Below are positions 11,000-24,690 of a stretch of DNA of 64,000 nt, one piece after another. The stretch comes from Phorcus lineatus. Taxonomy: Eukaryota; Mollusca; Gastropoda; Trochida; Trochidae. The position numbers and the translations under genes were made by a program. The notes beneath the pieces are model-generated. The model did no database searches, was not told the origin of the DNA, and saw only the letters and a program-made list of their open reading frames with translations. The stretch is taken from assembly GCA_921293015.1 (NCBI GenBank), contig OV121088.1:2976001-3040000 (forward strand), in the 5' to 3' direction. Positions within the stretch are counted from its first letter, which is position 1. Each line of letters opens with the position of its first letter.

Positions 11000-13900
11000 A
11001 GCCAATAAGAGAACAGATTGGGGTTAATTGCTAGAAATAGACATTATTTAATGGATTAACCCAACCTTCCCTCTATAAACCAATAAACTGTTCCATTGCA
11101 TGAGACACCTTAACTGCTAAAACTACTTACAGAACAACTAGAAACTATTAACCCGAAACTAAAAGCATATCAATAAAAACAGAAAGACTTTACATGAACA
11201 ACAAATTTATTATAAAAGAATTATATACAACTGTCTGTCACAGAAGTATCAGGAGAATACACGAAATATGAAGACAGGTTATGTGCTTTTATGGTTAAGA
11301 CACTAGGAAAGTCTTTGCTATATACATTTTTTGATGCTTTAAAGATGTCTTATTCATTCTCATTGTATATGTTATACCCTTACCTTCTCAAAGTATTCAT
11401 TTCTTGTTTATAAGTCTTCTTACAGGAAGTACTGTCAATTAATTAAATGTTTATTATCAAGAATTAAGAAAATAATGAACAATATCTCTTAAATTCAAAA
11501 ATATATTTGCAGAAATTCTGTTGGAATGAAATCTTTCTTTTCTTTTTCAATAATAATTCATAAAAGTACTTAAAAATTATCTTAATATTGTATGTACCTT
11601 TTATTGATGAGTCTCCATTAAGAATAATTTTCAATTAAGCTTATTAAGCTTATAAACCTCGAAGGTGAAATGACTACTGGAAATATCTATACATATATAG
11701 TATAACAAATTGAAACCAAAGCAAATTGTTATCTTTCATTTACAATTCTACCATGACATTAAAAAATTTTTTGATTTGGTTATTTCAACGTTGAACTGAG
11801 TTTCGATCACAATTCTCATGACTGCCTAATTACCGCGTAAGAATATTGATACCACACATGGATGTCTGTTTGTAAACAAACAAACATTAACAATGCCTTT
11901 TGCTTCCCATAATATTGATCTTTCTCTTCCAATTTTTTACATCTGGAGTTTTAATGATGTGTACCGGGACCTAATTTTAGGCTCTGAATGATATGAACTG
12001 GTATCGAATGTAAATTAGAATCACAAAAAGTTTTTAAAAAGACAATAGGTTTATCTCCTAATTATGAACTCTTTTGAAACACAAATTTATCCTCAAAGTC
12101 TAGCTGTTAGTAAATATGAATAGATTATTCTATGAAAATCTAACATGTAACATTTCCAAATATGACAGACAAAACTTTACAAAATCTAACATCCAGCTTA
12201 TAGGTCTACCTGACACTGAATATGTATTTTAAAAAGCATATGATAGATTAAATAGAATAATGTTATACTCAAATTGATCAAACATTCCTTTAACTATTTC
12301 CTAAAGATAGTAAACTAACTTGTTAGCTAGGTTGTGTAGATAATTCAAAGTGACGCTGTGCCTCGAGGGATGTTTATGTAGTGATTCAGTTCAGTGTTAT
12401 CCTGCACAGAAGCTCAACAGATATACTATTTGTTTTCCTTGTTTGTATATGTGAGCAACTTTATTGCAATAACACATTTTCTATCTAGATGTTAAGCCTT
12501 GGTATACCAGATATTTAATACTTTTTTAAAAATATCTGATAAACTAAATCAACATTATGTTGAGTCTGACTAGGTGGTTTTTGATGCAGTTTATGTAATT
12601 AAGTTCTTCATTTGTACATATACAGTCCACTAACTCATTGGTTAAGAGATCTCTGAATAAAAACTGATGAAAATCATTTCTCAAGATGAACATTTTTATC
12701 ATTTGTACAGTTGTTTCTATGTAAATGATACTGTAAAGAAGTATATAAATTATCAAAACAGGATATCTTATCTCTGAGTGTGCACTGATCCAAATTCTTG
12801 CATCTCGTAATAAACATTGAGAAAGTAAAATTATCAAATTAGATAATAAAACATAAGTTGGAAGAATGTATAAATGAAACACTACAAACTCATATCTCTC
12901 ACAACTTCATTCATATCTATATTCATCACACAGCTATATACCATCCAGGAAGTGAAATTAACACCCTTCTGGTTGATAAGTGTACTTAAGTGACACTTTC
13001 TAACCATGTGAGTATTCAGTAGTGAACAGATATTTACAATATTGGGAAAGCGACGGTCTTTAATCATGTTTAAAACTAGGAAGTGTGAATTATATATGAA
13101 GGAATTACATTATGCAGGCAGTTATTGACTAGTCTTGTTTATTGGATAGTTTATTGGATAGTTTATTGGATAGTTAGTAGAAGATATTTTGATAAAAGGT
13201 AAGAAATTGCAATTTTGGTGCAGGTTTGAGAGAGATTGAGTGAAATTGTGGATCTGTTTTGTTAGCTCCTCATGATGAAACGGGTGATTTGGACATTTTG
13301 AAACTTCCTAGTGGCAGTGGCTCTGTTCTGTGTATTCTGTGTATATGATCTATTGATCCAGCCATCAGTACATAAAAGTCATATGTCATTTATCCATGCA
13401 TAGATGCATGTTCATTGTTCTATCGATTTAGTATGACATGTAAAACCATTGGATAGAGTCATTGCCGTGCCAGTCTGTTGGTCTGTTTTGTCAATTTTCC
13501 ATAATCATTTTGTTTAATGAGGAAAATTATAAAAACATTCATTATATCTTTCTCAAATTTTGCATGAGTATTACTTACCAGCTTTGTGAGTGTGTAAGTC
13601 AATTTCTAAAGAGGGCCCTTTTGAAATTTTCAGATATCTGGAAATTGTTATTTTATTTTTGTTTCATGAAAAACAAGTTGGATTTCAACTCTGTGGAGTT
13701 TCATTTACAGAGCAAAATCTTCAGTTCATGAATGATATCTTGCTAAAAACTTGGGTATTATGCATTTATTGAAATGGTGGCTTTTGATATTTTCAGGTTT
13801 CTTGATATTTATTAAAGTATTAAATTTGACTTCGTACACGTTTAGCTTTCTGGAGAAGAAGTGAAAATTTTCACCATATCTTTCAGAAATTTAATAGGTA

Positions 13901-14327
13901 TGTTACCAAACTACCAAAGTGGCACCCTTTGATTTATTCAGACTTCTGGGGGATTTTTTCATGGGAAAGTAGTTAAATTAGGAATCTGTACAAGAATTGT
14001 CTTAAGATGTCAGCAGAACTAAGCAACTGTTTGTCATATGTTTCCTAACCTTCTCAATGGTTTTCCTAGAAATTGTTGTATGTTGCTTATTAAGGTGACT
14101 CATGAAATACCTTATCTCCTGAGGACTCTGGTAAACTGTGTTTACAACCGTCCGTCCATCCATCAATGTTTGCATTCATCCAACCGCCAATGCATGCATG
14201 GTTCGGTCACTAAATTACAACAGCCAATAGCAAAATGTACATATAACACTGAGCAATTCTAAAATGTTGTTTTAAGCATTCGTCTGACTAAAAATTTGAT
14301 TGTATCAAATGATTGTTCTTCTTCCAG
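11000..14327. other. AT-rich stretch, presumed first intron or 5' flank
   Basis: No supported exon. A 12-bp microsatellite (TTTATTGGATAG, three copies) lies at about 13136-13172. Minus-strand open frames at 12544-13067 have low-complexity, intron-like composition and no family resemblance. Confidence 0.3.
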
Positions 14328-14386
14328 CATTGGCTCACCGTGGCAAGAACAGAGCGCCGATGCCTCTGCCTGGACAGCAGGATTCT
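14328..14386 (+). CDS. Adaptor-like gene: Pro/Arg exon preceding the duplicated block
   Basis: The acceptor TTGTTCTTCTTCCAG precedes the exon, and GATTCT|GTAAGT is a strong donor. The 59-nt exon starts with two bases of a split codon and then reads LAHRGKNRAPMPLPGQQDS, finishing in phase 0. That matches the phase-0 start of the next exon. It is basic and proline-containing (APMPLPG), in keeping with a disordered scaffold. It lies just left of the duplication border (about 14652) and has no copy in unit B. Earlier exons must exist because the start phase is not 0, but I could not locate them. Confidence 0.65.
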
Positions 14387-15166
14387 GTAAGTCATGTTGC
14401 TATGGTTACTCCAACATATCCTCCCCTCAACACAACCCTGGTAGATAATTTGTGCTATGATTAATACAATTTTTTTATGTATGACTTGTGGAATCAGAAC
14501 AGACAATGTAAGAAGTTATTTCTCAAGGTTGCATTCAAGTAAATACAATTTGATCAGAGCAAGATTTTCTGGATAAAAACTTCTTGGTTATGAAAAATTA
14601 AATCAAGACGTTTGAGATTATAATTGCTTACTTCTTCAAGCGTGAAGTTTCTGATAAAGAATAAGCACATAATCCAAATCGTCATGAATTTCATAAGAAG
14701 TAGTTCTCCAGAAAACCATGCTTTTCTAATGTATGCCAATCCTAAATGCCCTCCTAAGATATACGGCATGTTGAAACCATTGAACAGGCTTGCTGTTTTA
14801 TTTTGCCTTTTTTTCCTGCATCTAAAACATTGCACATTGTGCCTGGCAACAAAAAACAACACAAAACTACATCTGATAGAATTGAATTTTTTTCTTTACA
14901 TGATGAGTGCAAAGTCTGTTGTAAGCATAAATAAAACTGTATGATATGGTAATGATAAAACAAATGAATATATTTTTACTTTTTAGTAAAATATTATTGT
15001 GAGCCATCAATTTCCAGTCATCAAATTATTGCTTTCCATATTTAGGATGCTCCAATCTTGGCAAGATATTGTGAAATCACTTGACATTGTGTAGGAACTA
15101 CTTTCATCTTTTCACTATCAATATTTTTTCCTCCTTACTAATATTTTATTAACTTTGTTTTACAAG

Positions 15167-15244
15167 CCTTCAGATACAGCAGCACCACCACCCCTGCCAG
15201 CCAGACGTCCTCCCCCTGCACTGCCATCTCAAACTACATCTCAT
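15167..15244 (+). CDS. Adaptor-like gene: proline-rich SH3-ligand exon (unit A)
   Basis: 26 codons, phase 0 to 0. The acceptor is TTTTACAAG and the donor is CAT|GTGAGT. It encodes PSDTAAPPPLPARRPPPALP followed by SQTTSH. PPLPAR fits a class II SH3 ligand (PxxPxR) and RRPPPALP could serve in the opposite orientation. Such segments recruit SH3 adaptors in known scaffold proteins; here that is inference from the motif only. The exon is conserved in unit B (30127) with only a few residue changes, supporting coding function. Confidence 0.8.
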
Positions 15245-16370
15245 GTGAGTTCCTTGTGGTATTTCTCCTCACTGCATCGGCAGAGTTACCTCCCTTTGTC
15301 CTGTAGTATGTTTTCACAGTGTTTGATCCTTATTCTTGTAGTGATGTTAGAATGTGACATGCCTTTACCATATGGTTGTTTGAAGTCAAAGTCAATAATT
15401 ATTCTTCATATTGTAAAATAATGAAATACATAGTGTTAAGGTAAGAAAATCCAACCATTTAAGCTTAACTCAAAAGGCAATGAAAATTGAATGTTTTTAC
15501 TTATGGTATAAATGGACAAAACGGGAAGGTTAAAGGTTGTAAAAATTCTAAACCATTAATGAGTAAATATTTTTGTGTACCATTGCAACTATTATTTAGT
15601 GTTTTAAAGGCCTCCACCAATATGATTGATAAGGCCTGACACATGTTACTTTGAACTTCTTCTTCTCACTGGAGTTACCTCCCTTTAGCTAATCTTCAAT
15701 TATAAGACATATGTGAGACTAAGAATGTTTCCTTGAATTGAGGCCCTTTTTGTTGCATTGATGCTTGGTTTTTTTCATTCTAACAAATTAGACACTGGGC
15801 CTTTAACAGATTCCGGGCCTGAAGATAAATTATTTAAATTCTCTCATTTCCAAAGAGAATATGCTAATTGTGTTTTCATATTTTAATCTTTAACTATTAT
15901 TCGATATTCTTCAAAATCAATTTATATAAAATAATTGTCATGATTGCAGTCTTTGATTTTCAAAAGCTGGATAATTGATTTATCCATAAAAACTGAATGA
16001 TGCCTGCTTTATTGAGGTGACATTATTAGTGGCCGAAGGTGGACTTGAAAATACTGGGACATCTTTTCAAGGAAACAAGTTATTTTCTATTTACTCTCAT
16101 TTCTTTTGTAATCTCAATGACCTAAATTGATATCTTCTTTCAGTATAGTTTTAAAAATCTGTGTGCGTGGTTTTCTATAAGTTGTTATCAATAATATTTC
16201 TTTCTGATTCTAGTTCAACAAAACACTTACAATTGATCGTAAGGCTAAAATCAATTGTAACCAATGTTGAAAGAGTCGGCTACAATTGATTGTAACTCTA
16301 CAACTGCTTTGTGGAACAGGCCCTTGGGGCATTCTGTTTCTTATTGATTGGAGTTTCATTTTACTTTCAG

Positions 16371-16406
16371 CCAGTTCATGTTACAAAGTTAAACGCTGCC
16401 GAGGAG
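16371..16406 (+). CDS. Adaptor-like gene: 12-codon micro-exon (unit A)
   Basis: The acceptor TTTTACTTTCAG is strong and the donor is GAGGAG|GTGAGA. It encodes PVHVTKLNAAEE, phase 0 to 0. The size is at the lower limit of confident exon calling, but the acceptor tract, the frame and conservation of the first ten codons in unit B (31329) support it. No motif is recognised. Confidence 0.6.
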
Positions 16407-17538
16407 GTGAGAAAAGTCTAATATATTCCTGCATGGTGAAGGGACTTCATGCCTGCTTTATAATGTTCATCAGTTGCACATCCTATAGGAAGGAGGAGTT
16501 GATTCCTGGGGTTTATGATTTGTTACAACCCCAAGAATTATCTCCCTTTATGTTATGGCTACAAGAAGTTATGTTTTAAAATTTCAAAATTATTGATTGA
16601 ATGTACTGTTCCTTCTGTTGTAATAAAGTCTTGTTGGTTAAAAAATGAAAAAATAGAATGACCCGAACAATAAGTGACCCCATTCCCTAACCATCATGAC
16701 ATATTTTTACAATGTATAACAGTAATTCATGCTATATGTTCAAGTGGCATTGGCATGTGAATATATATATATATATGATGAATATAGTGATTATTCAAAA
16801 ACAAAATTGAATAAAAATATATCATATTTTACAATCAAAAGAATCAGTTTTGAAAATTAATGTGTTCTGATAGATTAAAGGGTCACAGAGTATGTTTTTG
16901 GAGTCAAATATGTCAAACTTCATAAAAAGTTTTATTTTATCAAGAAGACTTGGTTTGTTCATTATCTAAGTGCTTAAAAGTTCAGTATAGCGACAATGTT
17001 AAAGTCGTGATTTAATCTAAAACTGGACAATGGCGAGCATCAATGATTCAAATGTAATATTTTTAACTGATTTAGAGAAGACACCAAGACAAAAATTGGA
17101 TGGTAGTGTTGAGTAGGTAACTTAGCTAATATGTATGTAAATTGCAAGCAGAATTTCGACTTCCTGACATTTATATGGCCGCTTATCATAAATATTTGAA
17201 AACAGGAAAATATCATAGTTCTGGTATTTTAGCGAAAATTATACAACTTTAGAGGGGCGATTTGTACTGCATAGTATTTTAGCCCTTATTTCAGCCACAG
17301 AAAAAATCATCAAACATACTCAGTGTCACTTTTAAGCTAGGCAAACACATTTTGCTTTATACTTCATTATTTCCTATATGACTACAGACGATTTGGTTGA
17401 TCAATGAGATATTGACCCTCTGAAGTTAATAAATTTGGTGTAAACTTATGTTTATTTGGGAAAATTTAAGATAGAAATCCATTTTCATTCAATATGGTTG
17501 TTACCATATCTAACCAAGCTCACCCCTGACATTCACAA

Positions 17539-17997
17539 TATCCCCCTAGGGGTGAAACCGTTCACTACTACAGTAGTTGAACCGCGGTATTTTACGTTTG
17601 GTTCGATGCACTGTACATTTACATGGATTTTCGGTTCGTACTGCATATTTAATTTGTGTCCAAGATATCATTTTAATAACTTAAAAACCAAATTATATTT
17701 ATTCAAAAAGTCAATGATAAAAAATGTCTTTATTTATTATCATTAAATGTCTTCAAGTTTCGAAATTGTATCGATACCTGTCGCCATTTTCCCGGAAGTA
17801 AACATTCGGAATGATTTAGTTTAATTTTTAACTCTCAACAATAGTGTTTGAATAATGTGACTATTCAAGATCTCGTTCAAAGAAATAAGGCAACTATTGG
17901 TTTCATACCGAAACGAAAATGTACTGAACTGAGGGTGTTGTACGACGATTCGCACCGAACAAAAGCTCAAGCGTACCGTTTCACCCCTATATCCCCC
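17539..17997. mobile_element. hAT-type MITE, copy 1 (443 bp plus 8-bp target duplications)
   Basis: The element spans 17547-17989, with terminal inverted repeats TAGGGGTGAAACCGT and (right end, reversed) TAGGGGTGAAACGGTACGC. It is flanked by an 8-bp direct repeat TATCCCCC at 17539-17546 and 17990-17997. An 8-bp duplication and a YAGGGGTG end are hAT superfamily traits. There is no transposase. An orthologous copy is at 36540-36982 in unit B, with the same length. Confidence 0.85.
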
Positions 17998-18842
17998 TCC
18001 CATCTTGCCACCACTTCAAAGTTCTAGTCACAAATATGAGAGGACCTGTACATGTCTTTTCAAAATTCAATTTTCTTTTAAAAAAATGTGAAAATAAGTA
18101 GTTGTATAAATTAAATCTCATGTATATCTTGCTCTCTGTTCAAACTTTGCCTTATGTAATGTCCAGAAAGGCATTTATGAATTATTTTGATATTCCTTTG
18201 AAAATGCCTTTGGTCATTTGGCTAAATACAAACTATTCTTTTTTAACATCACTTTGAAAATCATTTGGTCTAACAGACAGTTTAATCATAATTTATTTTC
18301 ATAAAAATAGATCATTTTATCTAAAACGTTCTTTCTAAAAAGTTGTTCCAAGGGCTAACGCAGCAAAATGTCATACACTTTTTTATATCTGATGTCAAAG
18401 TGTTTTAGGTTAAAAAAAAAGAAAATACTTAGGATGAGATGAAATGATATGATCTGACAATAATGAGAAACAGAAATTGTTACTTTGTGGAAAGACTCTT
18501 GACTTGAAATGATTAGATAAGTATTTGTGTCCTTTAGGAAAAGTCTGATAAGGGTACTTATATGTATAAAAGAGATTCAAAAGGCTTTTCATGTTTGTGT
18601 AATTATGTAATGTGAAATTATAAATGCTCATCAGAAGATTTTCCTGAACAAAGAAGAATATGCGGAATGTGATACATATAGATACTCTAACGGGAACGTC
18701 TCATTGAATTTGTCTCCAAGATTGCTGCAATTATCCTGCATTTTTATTGATAAATAAAGAATCTCAACCAAGTTGATGCCAAATGTGTCAACAAAAGTTG
18801 ATTCAAGTAAAGGATATGGCTATGTATGTAATTGTAGTTAAT

Positions 18843-19778
18843 GCATATGTACTGAATTTTGATATTCCCTATAATCTCCCTGATGAAGAAGTATGCATAT
18901 GTACTGAATTTTGAAAATCCCTACAATCTCCCTGATTAAGAAGTAGGCATATGTACTGAATTTTGATAATCCCTACAATCTCCCTGATTAAGAAGTAGGC
19001 ATATGTACTGAATTTTGATAATCCCTACAATCTCCCTGATGAAGAAGTAGGCATATGTACTGAATTTTGATAATCCCTACAATCTCCCTGATTAAGAAGT
19101 AGGCATATGTACTGAATTTTGATAATCCCTACAATCTCCCTGATTAAGAAGTAGGCATATGTACTGAATTTTGATAATCCCTACAATCTCCCTGATTAAG
19201 AAGTAGGCATATGTACTGAATTTTGATAATCCCTATACTCTCCCTGATTAAGAAGTAGGCATATGTACTGAATTTTGATAATCCCTACAATCTCCCTGAT
19301 TAAGAAGTAGGCATATGTACTGAATTTTGATAATCCCTACAATCTCCCTGATTAAGAAGTAGGCATATGTACTGAATTTTGATAATCCCTATACTCTCCC
19401 TGATTAAGAAGTAGGCATATGTACTGAATTTTGATAATCCCTACAATCTCCCTGATTAAGAGGTAGGCATATGTACTGAATTTTGATAATCCCTATACTC
19501 TCCCTGATTAAGAAGTAGGCATATGTACTGAATTTTGATAATCCCTACAATCTCCCTGATTAAGAAGTAGGCATATGTACTGAATTTTGATAATCCCTAT
19601 ACTCTCCCTGATTAAGAAGTAGGCATATGTACTGAATTTTGATAATCCCTATACTCTCCCTGATCAAGAAGTAGGCATATGTACTGAATTTTGATAATCC
19701 CTACAATCTCCCTGATTAAGAAGTAGGCATATGTACTGAATTTTGATAATCCCTACAATCTCCTTGATTAAGAAGTAG
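18843..19778. repeat. 52-bp minisatellite, exactly 18 units
   Basis: The unit begins GCATATGTACTGAATTTTGA, continues through ATAATCCCTACAATCTCCCT and ends GATTAAGAAGTAG. Starts at 18843 and 19779 differ by 936 bp, exactly 18 x 52. Most units are nearly identical; a TATACTC/TACAATC variant recurs at several positions, suggesting spread by unequal exchange. Unit B has the same array with six units. Confidence 0.95.
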
Positions 19779-20590
19779 GCATATGTATCCAGACATAGTG
19801 AATGACTGTATGTTTACTTAGACTTTTCAGAAATCTTGCTTAAAATGTTTTCATTTTTTTCCCCCTATTACCAAAGAACCTTCAAAGATGATGTGACACT
19901 TACCTGACTGTATAGAGCCACTCCTTTCTGAAGTGCTTTGAATGTCAAGGTATTTTAAGTATCCAAAATAGTTCAGATTCTAATAATTTGATGAGATACT
20001 TCATTTGGTAAAATGCATATTATTCATGGTACATGTTGTTTAAATGTTAATTATTGCTTTTTATAATTTACATTTTTGAGAACAAATGTCTGTAAAAATG
20101 TAAAATGAAAACATTATCTAAATAACTTCTAAAGGTACTGCTTTCTATATTCTACCCATATTGCCATATTCATAAGATTTTGGGTTGATATAAATGGATT
20201 AATAACAAAATAAACATAACCGTTTGAATGTTCTGTGATGTGATCACATTTGCCTTCTTTAAGATTTGTTACTCATGGGTGTTATAAAGAGGCAATGTAG
20301 CTTTATTTTGAGGGGCTTCTTCCTCCTCAGGGTATCGCTTTCGACTACTTTGAAGTTTTTAACTTCCTTATTTAGTTAGATATTTCTTCAAAGTCCCCGC
20401 TCTTTTCATACAGGTTGTCGATTCGATTGCAATATCTAAAATTCTAAACATGATGAATTCCAATGTGCGACAATGTGCTTTCACTGTGGATATTATTTAT
20501 CATATAATTGTTTTTGTTTTTTGTTTTGTTGCTAAATTCTTTTTAAAGAAGATTTGATAATTGATTGCCCCCTATATTTTGTTATTTCAG

Positions 20591-20638
20591 TCAGACGAGG
20601 ATGACAGTTATGAAGAGCCTTCAACAGCAAGATTAAAC
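20591..20638 (+). CDS. Adaptor-like gene: acidic YEEP exon (unit A)
   Basis: 16 codons, phase 0 to 0, encoding SDEDDSYEEPSTARLN. The acceptor is GTTATTTCAG and the donor AAC|GTAAGC. A tyrosine in an acidic context followed by Pro at +3 (YEEP) is the pYxxP consensus bound by Crk-type SH2 domains in known proteins. Phosphorylation and Crk binding are inference. The protein is identical in unit B (38920), with only a synonymous change (GAA/GAG) seen, which argues for coding constraint. Confidence 0.8.
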
Positions 20639-21797
20639 GTAAGCATCAATCATCAAATCTTTTTAAAATTTGCAAAAACATTTCAGGAGAAGTATTTCAG
20701 AATCATATAAAATCATATTCACTTTCAAGTTTATTGTTATTTGCGTATTTCTGTAAATATGCAAGATCTGGTGATAGACGTAGAAAACTATACTTGCATG
20801 TTTATGGTATCAATTTTGTGCATGACTTTCAATAAATTAGTTAAAACTATAGATAGGAAGGGTATTTTTAAACATTTAGATATAACCACTAGATTTCAAA
20901 TATGCTACTGACATAAGCGTGGGATAAGGGAGTTTATTTTATGTCATATATATCATACATATACATTTATAAGGAAGCAAATACTTTTTTTTCTTACATG
21001 ATTTTACAAGAGTTTTGAAAATAACCTATTTCCAACGATAGCCACATTCAGTGGCATATATGTTCTTGCAAAGAAAAAATAAAATATACATATACATATG
21101 TGTATTATCGATGAGAGTTTTCTCTCTTAAAATAGTGGGAAAACTTACTAGTAATATAGTGCTGACAACTTAGTCATTATTGAAGCACAAGATGTGAGAA
21201 ACCCTTCACAGTGAAGTAGGGGCTGCAAGGGTCCAAATATATTTGAAAAATTTCCATTAGCTGATACGTCTTCTTATATACCGGCATATCATCCTTATAA
21301 GGTTTGAACATAGATTAGATTTCATCTTCCATTGTTTAAGTCACTGTAAATCTCTTTCACATTCATTTCATTCTCTTTCACGCTTGTTTTATGATTTCAT
21401 GTTCTTAAATTTTCTTTGTCTTTACTTCACTGTTTGATGATCATTTAATTTTTTTTTATCCCATTTTATTGTGATTATTTATCTATATTTGATGTTCATT
21501 TCACACTTCATCATGTTCATTTTAGTAACTTTCATGTTCATTTCACTATCTTTTATGTTCATTGCACAATTCATGTTCATTTCACTGTCTTATGTTCATT
21601 TTACACTTCACACTTCATGTTTATTTCACTATCTTTAATGTTCATTTCACACTTCATCTTGTTTGTATTTCATGTTCCTCGTATCATTACATCTGTTTCA
21701 GCATATGGCATACACCTCTTATGAAAAATTTTAGTCTTATGTGTAAAGCTTTTGATGCTTTTTTATCATGCATTGTTTACAACGATGTACCTTTCAG

Positions 21798-21908
21798 ATG
21801 TCACTGCAAGAGATTTATGATGATTTTGACGATCTCTTGGAAGATTTCCCCCCTTCCTCCACCCCTCCTCTCCCCCCTCCCCCGCCCCCATTTGCAAATT
21901 CCAGAAAA
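21798..21908 (+). CDS. Adaptor-like gene: EIYDDF plus polyproline exon (unit A)
   Basis: 37 codons, phase 0 to 0, starting MSLQEIYDDFDDLLEDF and continuing through PPSSTPPLPPPPPPF to NSRK. The acceptor is ACCTTTCAG. The donor AAA|GTTGCA is weak, but the NSRK end matches SNRK at the end of the exon at 51539, which has a better donor. One acidic Tyr motif (YDDF) is followed by a polyproline run that could bind SH3, WW or EVH1 modules. The unit B copy (42633) has lost one base in the polyproline region. Confidence 0.75.
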
Positions 21909-22084
21909 GTTGCACATTTACTCAATTCTTTTCAGTTTTGTTTTGTTTTTCTTAATATTTTTTGGCCACTGCATGATGATCCCCTCAATTCCTCTGTTTC
22001 TGGTTCTCAACTTTTTGTGCTCATATTTTATTTGTTTATTTCCACGGGATGTTTGGGTCTCTGCATTGTGAAGTGTTTACATTT

Positions 22085-22990
22085 TTAGATGGCACGGTAT
22101 GTCGACATGTGTCCGTCTGTACGTCCATAAACTTTCACTTTTTCATTTTCTTCTCTAGAAGCATTGACTCAGGAAATTTAAAATCTTGTGTACAGACTCC
22201 TTGAATAAATTAGGTTTTAATTTATATATTTGGTGATCGTGTGACCCCTGATATGTGTACTTTGTGTACAGACTCTTTAACTGATGGGGATTTTAATCTA
22301 TGTATTTGATTACCCTGTGACCCCTCCGAAGGGCCACAGGTACATCGCCCTTAAAACCTATTTTTATCATTTTCTCCAGAAGCTAGAGGCCTAGAAAGCC
22401 AAAACTTGTGTAAAGACTACTTAGCTGATGGGGATTCTAAGTTGTATAATTGTTGACCCTAAAAAGGCGAAACTTGTGTACAGACTCCTTTAACTAAGCT
22501 GATGAAGATTCTAATCTATAGATTCTGTGACATTGTGATTCCAAACAACAACCATAGCCGTCACACCGTAATAACATATTTTCACTTTCTCAAGAAGCAT
22601 TGCAAGAGGCCTAGAAAGCTGAAACTTTGTGTACAGACTCCTTAGCTGATGGGGATTCTTATTTATAGATTTGGTGACCCTGTGGCCCTAATGAAGGCAA
22701 TGCCCTATTAACCTATTTTTAGCTTCTTCTTCAGAAGCTAAATGCCTTTGAGGCTAAAATCATGCGTACAGAGTCCTTAGCTGATGAGAATTATAATAAT
22801 TTAATTTGGTGATCCTGTTGCAGCTCATATGGTGACCCTGTGACCATTTTAAAATTAAATTATAGATAGCCTGATGGGCTACAGAGCTAATGTCCTATTT
22901 TTGGATGTTTACCCCAGTTCTGTTTTTGAAAGGTTCTGTCTATATTAGCTCATCAGACCTTTTAGGCTGGATTGGCTTGATGCAGTAGCC
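22085..22990 (+). repeat. Diverged copy of the approximately 145-bp repeat family (unit A)
   Basis: It starts with TCCGTCTGTACGTCCATAAA and repeats TGTACAGACTCCTTAGCTGA, GGTGACCCTGTG and CTTCTTCAGAAGCTA-like phrases at irregular intervals. The same phrases make up the regular satellite at 56.1-58.7 kb. It ends at an AGCTCATCAGACC phrase near 22955. It is noncoding and lies in the intron after the 21798 exon. Confidence 0.7.
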
Positions 22991-24690
22991 ATTGTCCATT
23001 GTCAATAAAATCTAGACACTTTGGACTTTTCCAAAACCACTGTATCCCCCTAAGTTGAATGATTTTTTAATGCTAAAGAATTCAAATCTTTAGAAAAATC
23101 ATCTTTGTTGTATGGAGACTGTGATTTCAAAACTCCTTTTCCTGCTCTCAAAATAAGGATACAAGAGTGTACATGGGTGTAATTTTAAAGGTGTATCCAG
23201 TTGAGTGCTTCATTTAATGTTTATTCTATTTCTTTCCTGTTTCTGGTCAATTCTTTATCTTGATGTTTATGTAATTCCCTCTTATATTCATTTCATGAAA
23301 ATATAGCCTTTAGAGTAAAATCAAAAGATATGTCCTTATGAGTGAATTCTGAAGCTGTGTATTTGCTCAATCAAAACAATTTTAGGTTGTTCAAAATTAT
23401 GAGCACAACTGTCATGTTGAGGTTGTCTCCCCTGATAGACGGACTCTCTGCTAAATAAGAATTTTATCAAATTCAATGAAAATTTCACCATTTATTGAAT
23501 GGTTGATAGGTGGTGATAAATTGAATAGAAACTTAAAAGTCTTGAACCTTTGAGGGGCACAGTATGTTTTTTACTTAAATGTATCAAGCATAATTTCAGA
23601 AAAGTGTTTGCAGCAGACACAGCAATAAATTTAGTTAGGGATAGTTTTTTAAGGTCCATTTGTGTTCTTGATATGAAGGGTTTGATATTCAAGTTTAATT
23701 TTTTAATTTTTTAATTTTATAGTCTGTCTGTGCTTCCTATTTTTGGACATTTGCCAAAATCAGTTTTGCTGAGAGCCTTCTACTGGTCAATCCATCAAAT
23801 TTGACATGAAAATGTTAAGCATCATCAGCTTCATGCTCCTTTCTATTTTAAACAGTTTTAGTATATAAGCTTCAGCTTATAATGTCAGTAAACAATTTTT
23901 ATATTAATAGTAGATATGAAAAATTAACCTCCCTTTCTTACCGATAGTTTTATAACATGATTGATAACTTGAGTAATTACTTATGAAGGATGTGATTTAA
24001 GTTTGGACAAGATTTGATTTCTTTCTTGAGTATTTACAAATGAAGGATATGATTAAATTTTTTGGTGAGTTGGTGAGATATTGCTTATACATATCAAGTT
24101 AAGCAGAACTTTTCATTTCTGAAGGAAAGTTTTCCTATAAATAATAGAATTCAATTTGGAATGCTGTTAATGTTCTTGATAACCATTTAATAACAAATCC
24201 AATGTATTGAGTTGGTAATCAGTTGTAGCAATAGTTAGGCCCTCCAATTTATTTGACCTGTCATCTTTGGTAACCTAGTTATACTATGAACATAAAAACA
24301 TCCATTAGCAATTGTTCATTTGTATTTGGTAAAAATGCTTCAATAAAGTCCACAAAAACATTCATGTCATTAAATCAAATGATTCTTTTGATAGAATATA
24401 TCTTGAAATAGAAACAGAAGATCCATATACCAATTTCTTTATGGCCATGTGAGATACATTTTCCTTCTACTGTTTTAGTTCATATGCTGTCATCATCTTG
24501 AATAAGCCGAAGAACAAAAAACACTTTTCATCAAATTCAACTCCTTTATAAAATTGTTAAACTATTCTTTCAAGCCAAGGAAAAAAATATGTTAGAATTT
24601 CATGACATATTTTGAATTATAAAAATTTTCTTTTAATACTATATTCCTTCCAAATGTTTTCAATACTATTTTCCTTCAAACTTATTTCAG

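Noticed and set aside
12544-13067. Two adjoining minus-strand frames of 112 and 61 codons
   Set aside because: The composition is that of AT-rich noncoding DNA, with no motif, splice pair or duplicate support.
13265-13345. Exon-like stretch APHDETGDLDILKLPSGSG after a TTTTGTTAG acceptor
   Set aside because: The peptide is plausible, but there is no good donor and no second copy or cross-support. Too weak to annotate.
14554-14862. Minus-strand frames found in both units (14554-14862 and 29467-29805)
   Set aside because: They persist only because the introns are duplicated. The differing ends and intron-like composition do not indicate coding.
16200-16330. Inverted-repeat-like segment with TGATCGTAAGGC...TTGTGGAACAGGCCC in both units
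   Set aside because: It resembles one end of a MITE, but no matching second end could be placed, so no element is called.
21562-22071. 169-codon plus-strand frame rich in His, Phe and Cys
   Set aside because: It covers a TTCATGTTCATTTCAC-type simple repeat and overlaps the real exon at 21798 in another frame. It is a shadow frame.
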